Part shown: one piece after another, positions 7,926 through 15,556 of the stretch
Position numbering within the stretch: position 1 is the first letter of the stretch
How the letters are laid out: each line of letters opens with the position of its first letter
Notes under the pieces: model-generated
What the model saw: the letters and a program-made list of their open reading frames with translations, nothing else
What the model was told of the DNA's origin: nothing
The model's database searches: none
Origin: an uncultured Pseudanabaenaceae cyanobacterium
GTDB lineage: Bacteria; Cyanobacteriota; Cyanobacteriia; Pseudanabaenales; Pseudanabaenaceae
Assembly (NCBI GenBank): GCA_937927915.1
Contig: CALGKB010000007.1
Coordinates: 179,551-243,550, forward strand
Direction: 5' to 3'
DNA length: 64,000 bases
Made by a program: the position numbers and the translations under genes

Positions 7926-10166
7926 CTAATTGGTGCCGGACAGCTCTGCTCGCAATTTTTGTGCCGCCCGTACCATATTTTGCAGGGCAGGGATTACCTC
8001 TTCCCACTGGCGAGTTTTCAAGCCACAGTCGGGGTTCACCCAGATTTGCTGCACGGGAATTTTTTCCACCCCCAGGCGCAGCTGTGTCGTAATTTGTGCC
8101 ACACTGGGTATAGCAGGGCTATGTACGTCATAAACTCCATTCCCTACCTGGTGCTTGTAACCAGCCTCGGCAATCTCTAGGAGGGTGGCGTTGTTACTGC
8201 GACTGTTTTCAATGGAGAGGACATCGGCATCAAGGCGCTGAATGTGCTCAATAATGTCACCAAACTCGGAGTAGCACATATGGGTATGAATTTGGGTCTC
8301 CGGTTGAGCCACCGCCGCCGCCAGACGAAAGGCATCCACTGCCCAGGTGAGATACTCCCCCCAGCGCTCCCGTTTGAGGGGTAGACCTTCCCGCAGAGCT
8401 GGTTCGTCAATTTGGATGATCTTTGCACCCGCTGCTTGTAAATCCGCCACTTCTTCCCGCAGAGCGAGGGCAATTTGCAGAGCTTGTTCCCGCCGCGAGA
8501 TGTCAATACGGGGGAAAGACCAGTTGAGCATGGTGACGGGACCGGTGAGCATCCCTTTGACGATTTTGGGGGTGAGGGATTGGGCGACTTGAAATTCCCG
8601 CAGGGTCATGGGTTGCGGGCGGTTAATATCGCCGTAGATTATGGGGGGACGGACACAGCGACTGCCATAGCTCTGGACCCAACCATGCTCTGTAAAGGCA
8701 AAGCCCTGCAGTTGTTGCCCAAAAAATTCCACCATATCTGTCCGCTCAAATTCCCCATGCACCAGCACGTCTAAGCCTATCTCTTCCTGGGAGCGAATGC
8801 ACTCGGCAATTGCGGCATCGATCGCCTGTTCGTATTCCCTTTGGCTTATCTCCCCCCGTTTGTATTGCACTCGTAGTTGACGAATCGCTGGGGTTTGGGG
8901 AAAAGACCCGATCGTTGTCGTGGGTAACAGGGGCAGTTGGGGCTGTAAATCTTTCCTTTTCTCATAGGGGAGGGGCCGCTCTAGGTCAGCAGGGGAGAGA
9001 TGGGTCAAGCGCTCCCGCACTGCGGGATTGACGGGACTAAAGGCGGCGAATGCCTGCCATTGTTGTTCTATCAACTGCAATTGTTCCTGACCCGTTTTTC
9101 TATCTGCCAGATAGTCAGCTAACCAACGCAACTCCCCTAATTTCTGTTGGGCAAAACTCAGGACATCCCGCAGGGGTGCGGGCAGATTCCTCTCCAATTG
9201 CACATCGTAGGGGACAAATTGTAAGGAGGCAGAGGGTTGTAGACGAATCTTAGTAGTAATGGATTGAATTGTCTCGATCGTTTTTAGCACCGCTCCAGGT
9301 TGGATACGCCAGATATTGCGGGCATCCACAATACCCACCCCCAGTTGTTTATCAGAGGGAAAGCCATATTTTTGCAGGAGAGTGAGATTATCCCCCCTGG
9401 TGAAATCCAAACTAATTCCCGCTACAGGTAATTGCATTACCCAGGTATAGGCAGCGCCCAAGTCATCAAAGTAGGTGACCAGTTGCAAGGGGACCCCCAC
9501 CTGTGCCAATCTGACGTAGGTTTTGTGATAAAGGTCTTGATACTGGTCGGCATCACTACCCACGAGGGCGGGTTCATGCATCTGTACCTCTGCCACCCCC
9601 AACCGTTGTAACTCCTGTAGCAGGAAAACATAGCCCTCTGTCAGTCTGGTTGCCGCTTCCCCTAGCTCTAATTCCCTCTTGCTGAGCAGGAGAAAGGTCA
9701 GAGGACCCAAAACGATCGGGACTGCCCGTTGCCCTAATAGCCGCTGCGCCCGCTGCACAGTGGACAGGAAGTCACTAAAATCAGGGTCTTGCCATGCTGT
9801 GCCAATTTCAGGCACCAGGTAGTGGTAGTTAGTGTCAAACCACTTCGTCATTTCCAGGGCAGGGATACCCTCTTTGCCCCGTGCCATTGTGAAGTAGCGC
9901 TGCCATCCCCTCAGAGAACTAAAGCGGGGGGGCACAATCCCCAGACGACAACTCCAATCCAACACATGGTCGTATAAACTGTGGTCACCTACCCCAATCC
10001 GATCGATGCCCACCTGTAGCTGCTCTTGCCAGTTTTGCTCCTCCAGCTCAGCTTGCGTTTTTAACAAGTCTGCCTCAGAGGACTGACCACGCCAAAAAGA
10101 TTCCAAAGCTTTCTTCAGCTCCCGCTTTTTACCAATACGGGGATAACCCAAAGTCGCTGTAAGCAT
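7926..10166 (-). CDS. metE: cobalamin-independent methionine synthase
   Basis: MetE methylates homocysteine using methyltetrahydropteroyl-triglutamate, without B12. At 746 residues it has the two-barrel length of the family. The N-terminal barrel starts TATLGYPRIGKKRELKKALE; the C-terminal catalytic barrel carries GSFPQTPAIRQLR near residue 422, IDEPALREGLP near residue 592, and zinc ligands in HTHMCYSEF near residue 633 and NPDCGLKTRQ near residue 714. Many cyanobacteria rely on B12-dependent MetH, so this gene and its upstream cobalamin riboswitch are notable. The start at 10166 has a GAGG Shine-Dalgarno 9 bases away. Confidence 0.97.
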   Translation of the reverse strand: MLTATLGYPRIGKKRELKKALESFWRGQSSEADLLKTQAELEEQNWQEQLQVGIDRIGVGDHSLYDHVLDWSCRLGIVPPRFSSLRGWQRYFTMARGKEGIPALEMTKWFDTNYHYLVPEIGTAWQDPDFSDFLSTVQRAQRLLGQRAVPIVLGPLTFLLLSKRELELGEAATRLTEGYVFLLQELQRLGVAEVQMHEPALVGSDADQYQDLYHKTYVRLAQVGVPLQLVTYFDDLGAAYTWVMQLPVAGISLDFTRGDNLTLLQKYGFPSDKQLGVGIVDARNIWRIQPGAVLKTIETIQSITTKIRLQPSASLQFVPYDVQLERNLPAPLRDVLSFAQQKLGELRWLADYLADRKTGQEQLQLIEQQWQAFAAFSPVNPAVRERLTHLSPADLERPLPYEKRKDLQPQLPLLPTTTIGSFPQTPAIRQLRVQYKRGEISQREYEQAIDAAIAECIRSQEEIGLDVLVHGEFERTDMVEFFGQQLQGFAFTEHGWVQSYGSRCVRPPIIYGDINRPQPMTLREFQVAQSLTPKIVKGMLTGPVTMLNWSFPRIDISRREQALQIALALREEVADLQAAGAKIIQIDEPALREGLPLKRERWGEYLTWAVDAFRLAAAVAQPETQIHTHMCYSEFGDIIEHIQRLDADVLSIENSRSNNATLLEIAEAGYKHQVGNGVYDVHSPAIPSVAQITTQLRLGVEKIPVQQIWVNPDCGLKTRQWEEVIPALQNMVRAAQKLRAELSGTN

Positions 10167-10175
10167 TATTTATTT

Positions 10176-10271
10176 CCTCAACTCTACAACCAATAAAAAA
10201 CAAATGCAAAACAAGAAAGGGATCGATTGACCAAGGAATAAAGCTTCCTCGTCTGTTAGGCAGAGTTGAGG
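10176..10271 (-). promoter_or_regulatory. metE ribosome-site sequestering stem (expression platform)
   Basis: In the metE leader the segment CCUCAACUCU (plus-strand 10262-10271) is a perfect 10-base complement of AGAGUUGAGG (10176-10185), which contains the GAGG ribosome-binding site. The two arms are separated by 76 bases. If paired, the ribosome site is buried. This suggests translational control by the riboswitch lying just upstream. The complementarity is seen directly; the switching is inferred. Confidence 0.6.
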
Positions 10272-10299
10272 GGGGGAGGAAAATCTTGCCAAAGCATAT

Positions 10300-10462
10300 C
10301 TGTACCTCGCAGATCAATCACAACAAACACAGCGGCGGGCATTCTGGCTCAGAAAGGATACCTTTCATCACAGCTGCGGGACAGCGGCGGAATCACACCG
10401 CCCTTTCCCCATTACTTCCAATGGCTGCACCCCATCGGAACCGCGTGTAGACTCTACCTTAG
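10300..10462 (-). ncRNA. cobalamin riboswitch upstream of metE
   Basis: Read on the minus strand, the leader has the conserved order of the cobalamin aptamer: GCGGTTCC, then GGGGTGC, AATGGGGAAAGGG, GGTGTGATTCCGCCGCTGTC, CCGCAGCTGTGATG and the B12 box GAGCCAGAATGCCCGCC at 10335-10351. It ends about 135 bases before the metE start. Boundaries are approximate. In this family ligand binding normally represses the downstream gene, which fits a B12-independent methionine synthase that is not needed when B12 is present. Confidence 0.93.
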
Positions 10463-10472
10463 CATAGAAAGA

Positions 10473-10499
10473 CAAAAACTCCCACCCGTAGGCAGGAGT
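10473..10499 (-). terminator. rho-independent terminator of the hli gene
   Basis: On the minus strand ACTCCTGCC and GGTGGGAGT form a 9-base-pair stem (two wobbles) around a TACG loop, followed by TTTTT. It sits 26 bases beyond the hli stop and just before the cobalamin riboswitch, so it separates the two transcripts. Confidence 0.75.
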
Positions 10500-10524
10500 C
10501 TGAAGTTAAAGGGAAACAGTTAAA

Positions 10525-10677
10525 CTAGATGATGCCCCAGAAGTGGAGTACACCTTGACCAGAGATCAGCTCCGTCACAATAGCAGCGACAAAGCCAATC
10601 ATTGCCAAACGACCGTTCCAGTTTTCCGCACCAGCGGTGAAACCCCAAGACCAAACATTGCGATTTTCGTTTTCCAT
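10525..10677 (-). CDS. hli: high-light-inducible chlorophyll-binding protein
   Basis: A 50-residue single-helix protein of the chlorophyll a/b-binding superfamily. It starts [14 protein letters not shown] and contains [17 protein letters not shown], the ExxNGRxAMxGF chlorophyll-binding signature, in its one membrane helix, ending VLHFWGII. HLIPs pair up to bind chlorophyll and carotenoid, protect photosystem II assembly, and carry newly made chlorophyll. A candidate RpaB site (HLR1) lies upstream and a terminator follows. Confidence 0.93.
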   Translation of the reverse strand: MENENRNVWSWGFTAGAENWNGRLAMIGFVAAIVTELISGQGVLHFWGII

Positions 10678-10706
10678 AGCTGCAACCCAAAGCCACTACG
10701 ATAAGA

Positions 10707-10724
10707 AATGTAACAAAATGTTAT
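10707..10724 (-). promoter_or_regulatory. candidate HLR1 (RpaB-binding) element and -10 box of hli
   Basis: On the minus strand ATAACATT-TT-GTTACATT fits the HLR1 pattern of two 8-base repeats (G/T)TTACA(T/A)(T/A) separated by 2 bases: the second copy matches 8 of 8, the first 6 of 8. The sequence TATAAC (10725 to 10720) overlaps it and makes a good -10 box. HLR1 elements are known in hli promoters, where RpaB responds to light stress. Overlap with the core promoter suggests repression under low light. Confidence 0.55.
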
Positions 10725-10782
10725 ACTCATCGCAATAATTTCTTAATATTTCTGTCCAGGGAGATAGCCCCCATAGACCTTT

Positions 10783-12045
10783 ATGAGTAGTAAAACCGCC
10801 GAAGTTATCTGCATTGGTACAGAGTTATTGTTGGGAGAAATTACAAACACCAACGCCCAATATCTGGCGCAACAACTGGCACAGCTCGGTATTTGTCATT
10901 ACTATCAAACGGTGGTAGGGGATAATGTCAGCCGCATTCAGAAGGCATTGGCAATTGCGGTAGGTCGGTCCAATTTAATCATTACCACAGGGGGTTTAGG
11001 TCCAACGGCGGATGATTTAACTACCCAAACGATCGCGCAGTTTTTTGACACTCCTCTGGAAGAAGACCCCCAGGTATGGGCAGATATTCAGGCAAAATTT
11101 GCAGGGAAAGAAATTCCCCCTAGTAATCGCAAACAGGCTCTCCTGCCTAGGGGAGCAACAGTATTACCCAACCCCACCGGCACCGCCCCTGGCATGATCT
11201 GGGAACCGCAACCAGGCTTGGTGATTATGACCTTTCCCGGTGTGCCCTCGGAACTCTATCGCATGTGGGAAGAAACTGCTGTCCCCTGGCTGCGAGAACA
11301 TGGTTGGGTGTCTGACCCCCTCTGGTCGCGGGTATTGCTCTATTGGGGCATTGGGGAATCTGCCCTGGCAGAACGGGTAGCCGACCTCTTGCAACTTTCC
11401 CAGCCCACTGTTGCTCCCTATGCCAACTACGGACAGGCACGCCTGCGCATTACCACTAGGGCAAAAGACCATGCCACCGCCAGGGAGATCATCCAACCCA
11501 TCGAGGCGGAAATTCTACGGCGCACAGGGGAATACTGCTATGGTTTTGACGACGACACCCTAGAACTAGTAGTGGGGAGGCATCTGCGCACCCAGGGGCA
11601 GACCCTGGCAATTGCGGAATCCTGTACGGGGGGGTGGCTAGGGGAGATGATTACTTCCGTTCCTGGCTGTTCTGATTACTTTCTGGGGGGAGTAATTGCC
11701 TATAGCAATGACGTCAAGGTGGAGTTGTTGGGGGTCAGTCCCAGGGATTTGGCGGAATACGGTGCCGTCAGCGGGGTGGTGGCAGAACAGATGGCAGGGG
11801 GAGTCAAACAGAAACTGGGCGCCGATTGGGGTATCAGCATCACTGGCATCGCGGGACCAGGGGGAGGCAGTGAGAAAAAACCCGTCGGTTTGGTCTATAT
11901 TGGTCTCGCTAGCCCGATCGGTACCGTGGAGAGTTTCGAGTATCGCTTTTCCCCCTCCAAAGATAGAAATTGGATTCGGCGAGTGAGTGCCTGCTCCGCT
12001 CTTAACCATTTGCGGGAAAGATTTGTTATGATGCAAAATACTTAG
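10783..12045 (+). CDS. cinA: CinA-family protein (molybdopterin-like domain plus NMN amidohydrolase-like domain)
   Basis: A 420-residue protein with the full two-domain CinA architecture. Residues 1-170 form the MoCF-like domain (EVICIGTELLLGEITNTN, TTGGLGPTADD). Residues 255-415 form the CinA C-terminal domain (AIAESCTGGWLGEMITSVPG with the nucleophile Ser, and GAVSGVVAEQMAGG, GITGIAGPGGG-type loop). Family members hydrolyse ADP-ribose or deamidate nicotinamide mononucleotide in pyridine nucleotide recycling; the competence link in the name is historical. It is divergent from hli, sharing a 105-base promoter region. Confidence 0.93.
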   Translation: MSSKTAEVICIGTELLLGEITNTNAQYLAQQLAQLGICHYYQTVVGDNVSRIQKALAIAVGRSNLIITTGGLGPTADDLTTQTIAQFFDTPLEEDPQVWADIQAKFAGKEIPPSNRKQALLPRGATVLPNPTGTAPGMIWEPQPGLVIMTFPGVPSELYRMWEETAVPWLREHGWVSDPLWSRVLLYWGIGESALAERVADLLQLSQPTVAPYANYGQARLRITTRAKDHATAREIIQPIEAEILRRTGEYCYGFDDDTLELVVGRHLRTQGQTLAIAESCTGGWLGEMITSVPGCSDYFLGGVIAYSNDVKVELLGVSPRDLAEYGAVSGVVAEQMAGGVKQKLGADWGISITGIAGPGGGSEKKPVGLVYIGLASPIGTVESFEYRFSPSKDRNWIRRVSACSALNHLRERFVMMQNT

Positions 12046-12065
12046 GTACTTGGGGTAAAGTAACT

Positions 12066-12185
12066 GTGAAGACCATTAAGAAAATCTTAAAAAAATTGGG
12101 GGAATTCATCAACAACCTCCTGGATGGCTTATTGGGCAATCGGCAGCCGGCACCTGTGCCCGTACCAGTGCGTTCACGTCGCTAA
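12066..12185 (+). CDS. possible 39-residue basic/amphipathic protein
   Basis: A frame starting GTG reads VKTIKKILKKLGEFINNLL, then DGLLGNRQPAPVPVPVRSRR and stop. It is a Lys-rich amphipathic helix followed by a Pro-Val tail. It sits between cinA and smpB in the same direction, 20 bases after cinA. The order of composition (amphipathic helix, then PVPVPV, then basic end) looks selected rather than random. No family is assigned, and the GTG start has no strong ribosome site. Confidence 0.4.
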   Translation: MKTIKKILKKLGEFINNLLDGLLGNRQPAPVPVPVRSRR

Positions 12186-12236
12186 ATTACCGCTAAGATA
12201 GGATACTCCCTTAGTTGGTAAGCCCAAGCGATCGGA

Positions 12237-12695
12237 ATGAGCAAATATAACTCTGTCTTTGCGGAAAATCGGCAAGCGCGCTTTAACTACGAGATTTTAG
12301 AGGTTTACGAAGCAGGCATAGAGCTGCGGGGGACAGAGGTGCGGTCGATCAAGGCGGGCTTAGTCAACCTACGGGACTCCTTTGCCGTGATCCGCAACGG
12401 GGAGGTCTGGCTGCTGAATATGTATGTGGCACCCCACAAAACCACTCGGAGTTCCTTTAACCACGAACCCACCCGCACGCGCAAGCTTCTGTTGCACAAA
12501 GATGAGATTAGAAAACTAATCGGCAAAGTAGAACAGAAGGGCTTTACCCTAGTGCCCCTAAAACTCTACCTCAAAAACGGCTGGATCAAGGTGAGCTTGG
12601 GTTTGGCGAAGGCGAAGAAGCTCTACGATAAGCGGGAAGACATCAAGAAACGAGACGACCAACGGGAAATGGCGCGGGCACTCAAGTTGCGTTAA
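12237..12695 (+). CDS. smpB: SsrA-binding protein SmpB
   Basis: SmpB binds tmRNA and brings it to stalled ribosomes for trans-translation. The 152-residue protein has the family features: FAENRQARFNYEILEVYEAGIELRG-type opening, GTEVRSIKAGLVNLRDSF, APHKTTRSSFNHEPTR-like RNA-binding region, and the basic C-terminal tail DKREDIKKRDDQREMARALK that enters the decoding centre. Its end overlaps the convergent plmA coding end by 14 bases. The tmRNA gene itself is not seen in the window. Confidence 0.96.
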   Translation: MSKYNSVFAENRQARFNYEILEVYEAGIELRGTEVRSIKAGLVNLRDSFAVIRNGEVWLLNMYVAPHKTTRSSFNHEPTRTRKLLLHKDEIRKLIGKVEQKGFTLVPLKLYLKNGWIKVSLGLAKAKKLYDKREDIKKRDDQREMARALKLR

Positions 12696-13644
12696 CCAAT
12701 CCCAATTCCCGCTGCAGTTGCTGCAGGGATTCCAGAGCGATGTACCTGTCACAGTAGATCACCTCTAGGGGGCGATGGCGGTGGGGCTTTGCCTTCTCGA
12801 TCGTGTGCTGCACCAGGTCAGGGGAATCCCCCACAAAAATCACATGGGCAAAGCGAGCAATGTTGTAGAGTTCCTCCTCCTGCTCAGGCATACAAACCAC
12901 GATCGTCAAGTCCTCCCCCCTGATACTGCGCACGATCGTTTCCGCCACCCTGAGAATGCCGCTGCTGGCAGACACAATACCGACATAGGTGCCAGGGGGC
13001 AGTTTTTGCAATTTCGCGATCTCCTTCTCGTAGCGATTAATTGGCAGGGCAATGACGGGTATATCAAACCCCTCCACTGCTGCCTTAGTGGCGCTATAGA
13101 GATAGGGATTAGTCACGATCGTAGTGGCATTGTTGGTCTCCTCCAACAGGTGGGGGAGGCTCTGGATAGTGACCACCTGCACAGGGACAGAGAGGGCTTG
13201 GCGGATTTCCGTTGCCATGATTTTGCCTACCCCAGGGTCGTGGGCATGACAAGCCACCCAGACCGTCGCCGCACACTGCAAACGCCAATTTAGTTCTGCC
13301 CGCATCTCCTGCTGGATTTGTTCCAAGCTGTACCCCGCCTGCACAAGGCGATCGATCGTTCGTCGCACCAGAGAGCGCAGCTCCCCTGCCCTGTTGTCTT
13401 CTCCCTGCTGTTTGACAAATACCCCTGCCCCCGGTTGCGCATCCACTAAGCCCGCCTCCTTCAGTTGTTGGTAGACTTTGCTGATGGTATTGCGGTGTAC
13501 ACCCGTCCACAGTGCCAATTGGCGCGTACTGGGGAGCTGTTTGCCAGGGGGGTACTGCCCCGAGGTGATAGCAAAACTAATTTGATTGAAAAGCTGTGTA
13601 GCGACAGGGACAGAACTATTGGGCTGGATGTAGAACTTGACCAT
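12682..13644 (-). CDS. plmA: GntR-family regulator, PlmA type
   Basis: A 320-residue regulator. Residues 1-75 form a GntR winged helix (ATQLFNQISFAITSGQYPPG, LPSTRQLALWTGVHRNTISK, then GAGVFVK). The C-terminal ~230 residues are not the usual FCD or UTRA domain; they contain periplasmic-binding-like or receiver-like stretches such as TIVTNPYLYSATKAAV and GTYVGIVSASSG. This architecture and the opening FYIQPNSSVPVATQLF match PlmA, a regulator conserved in cyanobacteria and reported to bind the PII-PipX complex, linking it to nitrogen and photosystem control. The symbol rests on recall of the family, not a search. Confidence 0.75.
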   Translation of the reverse strand: MVKFYIQPNSSVPVATQLFNQISFAITSGQYPPGKQLPSTRQLALWTGVHRNTISKVYQQLKEAGLVDAQPGAGVFVKQQGEDNRAGELRSLVRRTIDRLVQAGYSLEQIQQEMRAELNWRLQCAATVWVACHAHDPGVGKIMATEIRQALSVPVQVVTIQSLPHLLEETNNATTIVTNPYLYSATKAAVEGFDIPVIALPINRYEKEIAKLQKLPPGTYVGIVSASSGILRVAETIVRSIRGEDLTIVVCMPEQEEELYNIARFAHVIFVGDSPDLVQHTIEKAKPHRHRPLEVIYCDRYIALESLQQLQRELGLVNAT

Positions 13645-13651
13645 AGTTCCT

Positions 13652-14059
13652 TTAACAGCTCCCCTTTGTCCACTTCTTGTCCTTACGGCACTTTTGTTGT
13701 CTGCCCGCCCAGGTCAGTTGCCATTTGCCGTTGACAAGACTCAGTTCCAGGCGATACTTAAAGGCGGCGATGGCATCATCGGGCACTCCCGTAATCGTAT
13801 GGGTGACAACCGCTTTACCGACAGAGTAACTGACAGAAACACTCTCTGATTTGAGACCCTCAGGTTGAGGACTTTCTAATTTGCCAAAGGTGCGGAAGGC
13901 AACCAGCTTGGGGTCAACATCTCTCACCGATCGGAAAGGCGTTATATCCAGGGGTGCAAAATCCTCCTTGGGGGATTTTGGGGACGTAGCAGCGGATGTT
14001 GCCCAGGTAGTAAAATGCAGGACTCCTATACACAGAGAGAGAACTACTGACTTGCCCAT
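13652..14059 (-). CDS. exported hypothetical protein
   Basis: A 135-residue protein with an N-terminal hydrophobic signal (MGKSVVLSLCIGVLHFTTWATSA). The mature part begins with a Pro/Ser/Asp-rich stretch, then a compact region with VSYSVGKAVVTHTITGVPDDAIAA and LVNGKWQLTWAGRQQKCR, ending KGSC with two cysteines that could form a disulfide. It starts just upstream of plmA (7 bases between) in the same direction. The family is not recognised. Confidence 0.6.
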   Translation of the reverse strand: MGKSVVLSLCIGVLHFTTWATSAATSPKSPKEDFAPLDITPFRSVRDVDPKLVAFRTFGKLESPQPEGLKSESVSVSYSVGKAVVTHTITGVPDDAIAAFKYRLELSLVNGKWQLTWAGRQQKCRKDKKWTKGSC

Positions 14060-14196
14060 AAACTACCCCCTTGCCTACCCCCAATCCTAAATCTCACCAC
14101 CTCCCCTTGTCAAACTAGGCATTTAACCCCTGTACTTTTCTATGCAACTAATAGGTAAAAATCGATGCTACAATGGGGTGCGTTCTTTAGTAGATT

Positions 14197-15177
14197 ATGC
14201 TCAGTATGGTTCCCAATGATGCACGCGCTAGAGTCAGCGAATTTATGAAGGCAATCCAAGACGAGATTTGTGCTGGCTTGGAGGCGATAGATGGCGGCGG
14301 CAAATTTCGCGAGGACAGTTGGGAGAGACCAGAGGGGGGAGGCGGGCGTTCCCGCGTGATGACAGAGGGCAAGATATTGGAACGAGGGGGGGTAAATTTT
14401 TCTGAGGTGTTTGGCAAGGAACTGCCCCCCAGTATTACTAGCCAGCGTCCTGAGGCTAAGGGGCATGAATTCTATGCCACAGGGACATCGATGGTACTGC
14501 ATCCCCGCAATCCCTACGTGCCGACAGTACATTTGAACTATCGCTATTTTGAGGCGGGTCCCGTGTGGTGGTTTGGCGGTGGCTTGGATTTGACTCCTCA
14601 CTACGGCTTTGCCGAAGATGTCCAACATCTGCACCGCTTACTGAAAGAGGCTTGCGATCGCCATAATCCCCACTACTACAGCGTGTTTAAGCCCTGGTGT
14701 GATGAATATTTCTACCTCAAGCATCGCCAGGAGATGCGGGGTGTAGGGGGTATTTTCTTTGACTACCAAGACGGCAAGGGTAAGCTCTATCGCGGTGACC
14801 AACGGGGGGAAGCCTTCCGCATCAGTGAGGAAATTGGAGAATTGCCAGAACGCTCTTGGGAAGAGCTGTTTGCCTTTGTGCAGGACTGTGCCAAGACCTT
14901 TTTGCCCGCCTACTTACCGATCGTGGAGCGTCGCCAGGGGATGGCCTGGGGTGAGCGGGAACGCCAATGGCAACTCTATCGTCGTGGTCGCTATGTGGAG
15001 TTCAACCTGGTCTACGACCGGGGCACGGTGTTTGGCTTACAGACCAATGGACGGACGGAGTCAATTCTGATGTCCTTGCCCCCCCTCGCTCGCTGGGAGT
15101 ATGACTATCACCCCGAACCGGGCACCCCAGAGGCAGAACTGGTAGAGGTCTTCCTCAAACCCAAGGCTTGGGTCTAG
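14197..15177 (+). CDS. hemF: coproporphyrinogen III oxidase, oxygen-dependent
   Basis: HemF uses oxygen to decarboxylate coproporphyrinogen III to protoporphyrinogen IX in haem and chlorophyll synthesis. The 326-residue protein is typical: [16 protein letters not shown] near residue 46, the conserved [21 protein letters not shown] near residue 97, [12 protein letters not shown] near residue 127, and the C-terminal [12 protein letters not shown] and [17 protein letters not shown] -10 candidate is at 14169-14174. The next gene starts one base after its stop, suggesting an operon. Confidence 0.96.
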   Translation: MLSMVPNDARARVSEFMKAIQDEICAGLEAIDGGGKFREDSWERPEGGGGRSRVMTEGKILERGGVNFSEVFGKELPPSITSQRPEAKGHEFYATGTSMVLHPRNPYVPTVHLNYRYFEAGPVWWFGGGLDLTPHYGFAEDVQHLHRLLKEACDRHNPHYYSVFKPWCDEYFYLKHRQEMRGVGGIFFDYQDGKGKLYRGDQRGEAFRISEEIGELPERSWEELFAFVQDCAKTFLPAYLPIVERRQGMAWGERERQWQLYRRGRYVEFNLVYDRGTVFGLQTNGRTESILMSLPPLARWEYDYHPEPGTPEAELVEVFLKPKAWV

Positions 15178-15178
15178 T

Positions 15179-15496
15179 ATGACAGGTGCAGAACTCCGAT
15201 CGTTACTGGTGGCAAAGTGGGGCTATTCCTACGATGTCCAGCTACGGCAGACAGGCAACAAAATCTATTTGCAGGTGATGTGGCGGTATCTGGAACAAGC
15301 CTCCTTTCCCCTCTCAGAAGCGGAGTATCTTGCCCATCTCGATCGGGTGGCTACCTACCTCAGGGATTGGCAAGTGACAGACCAGGTAGTCACTGCTATC
15401 AATGCAAGCCGTACCAGACCTAGACTAGGCAAAGCAGTAGCTATTCCCCTCCAATTGCCCCAAGGTAGAGCAGTAGAATGGTTGATGAACAGCTAG
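15179..15496 (+). CDS. DUF3067 family protein
   Basis: A 105-residue protein with the layout of the cyanobacterial and plastid DUF3067 family: LRSLLVAKWGYSYDVQLRQ, then KIYLQVMWRYLEQASFPLSE and PRLGKAVAIPLQLP near the end. No biochemical role is established that I know of. It starts one base after hemF, so it is probably expressed with tetrapyrrole synthesis here. Confidence 0.8.
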   Translation: MTGAELRSLLVAKWGYSYDVQLRQTGNKIYLQVMWRYLEQASFPLSEAEYLAHLDRVATYLRDWQVTDQVVTAINASRTRPRLGKAVAIPLQLPQGRAVEWLMNS

Positions 15497-15556
15497 ATTT
15501 TTCCTCTGGCTGGGTTTATTGTGAAAGTAAGGGCAAAATAACGGAAACTGGGGGGC

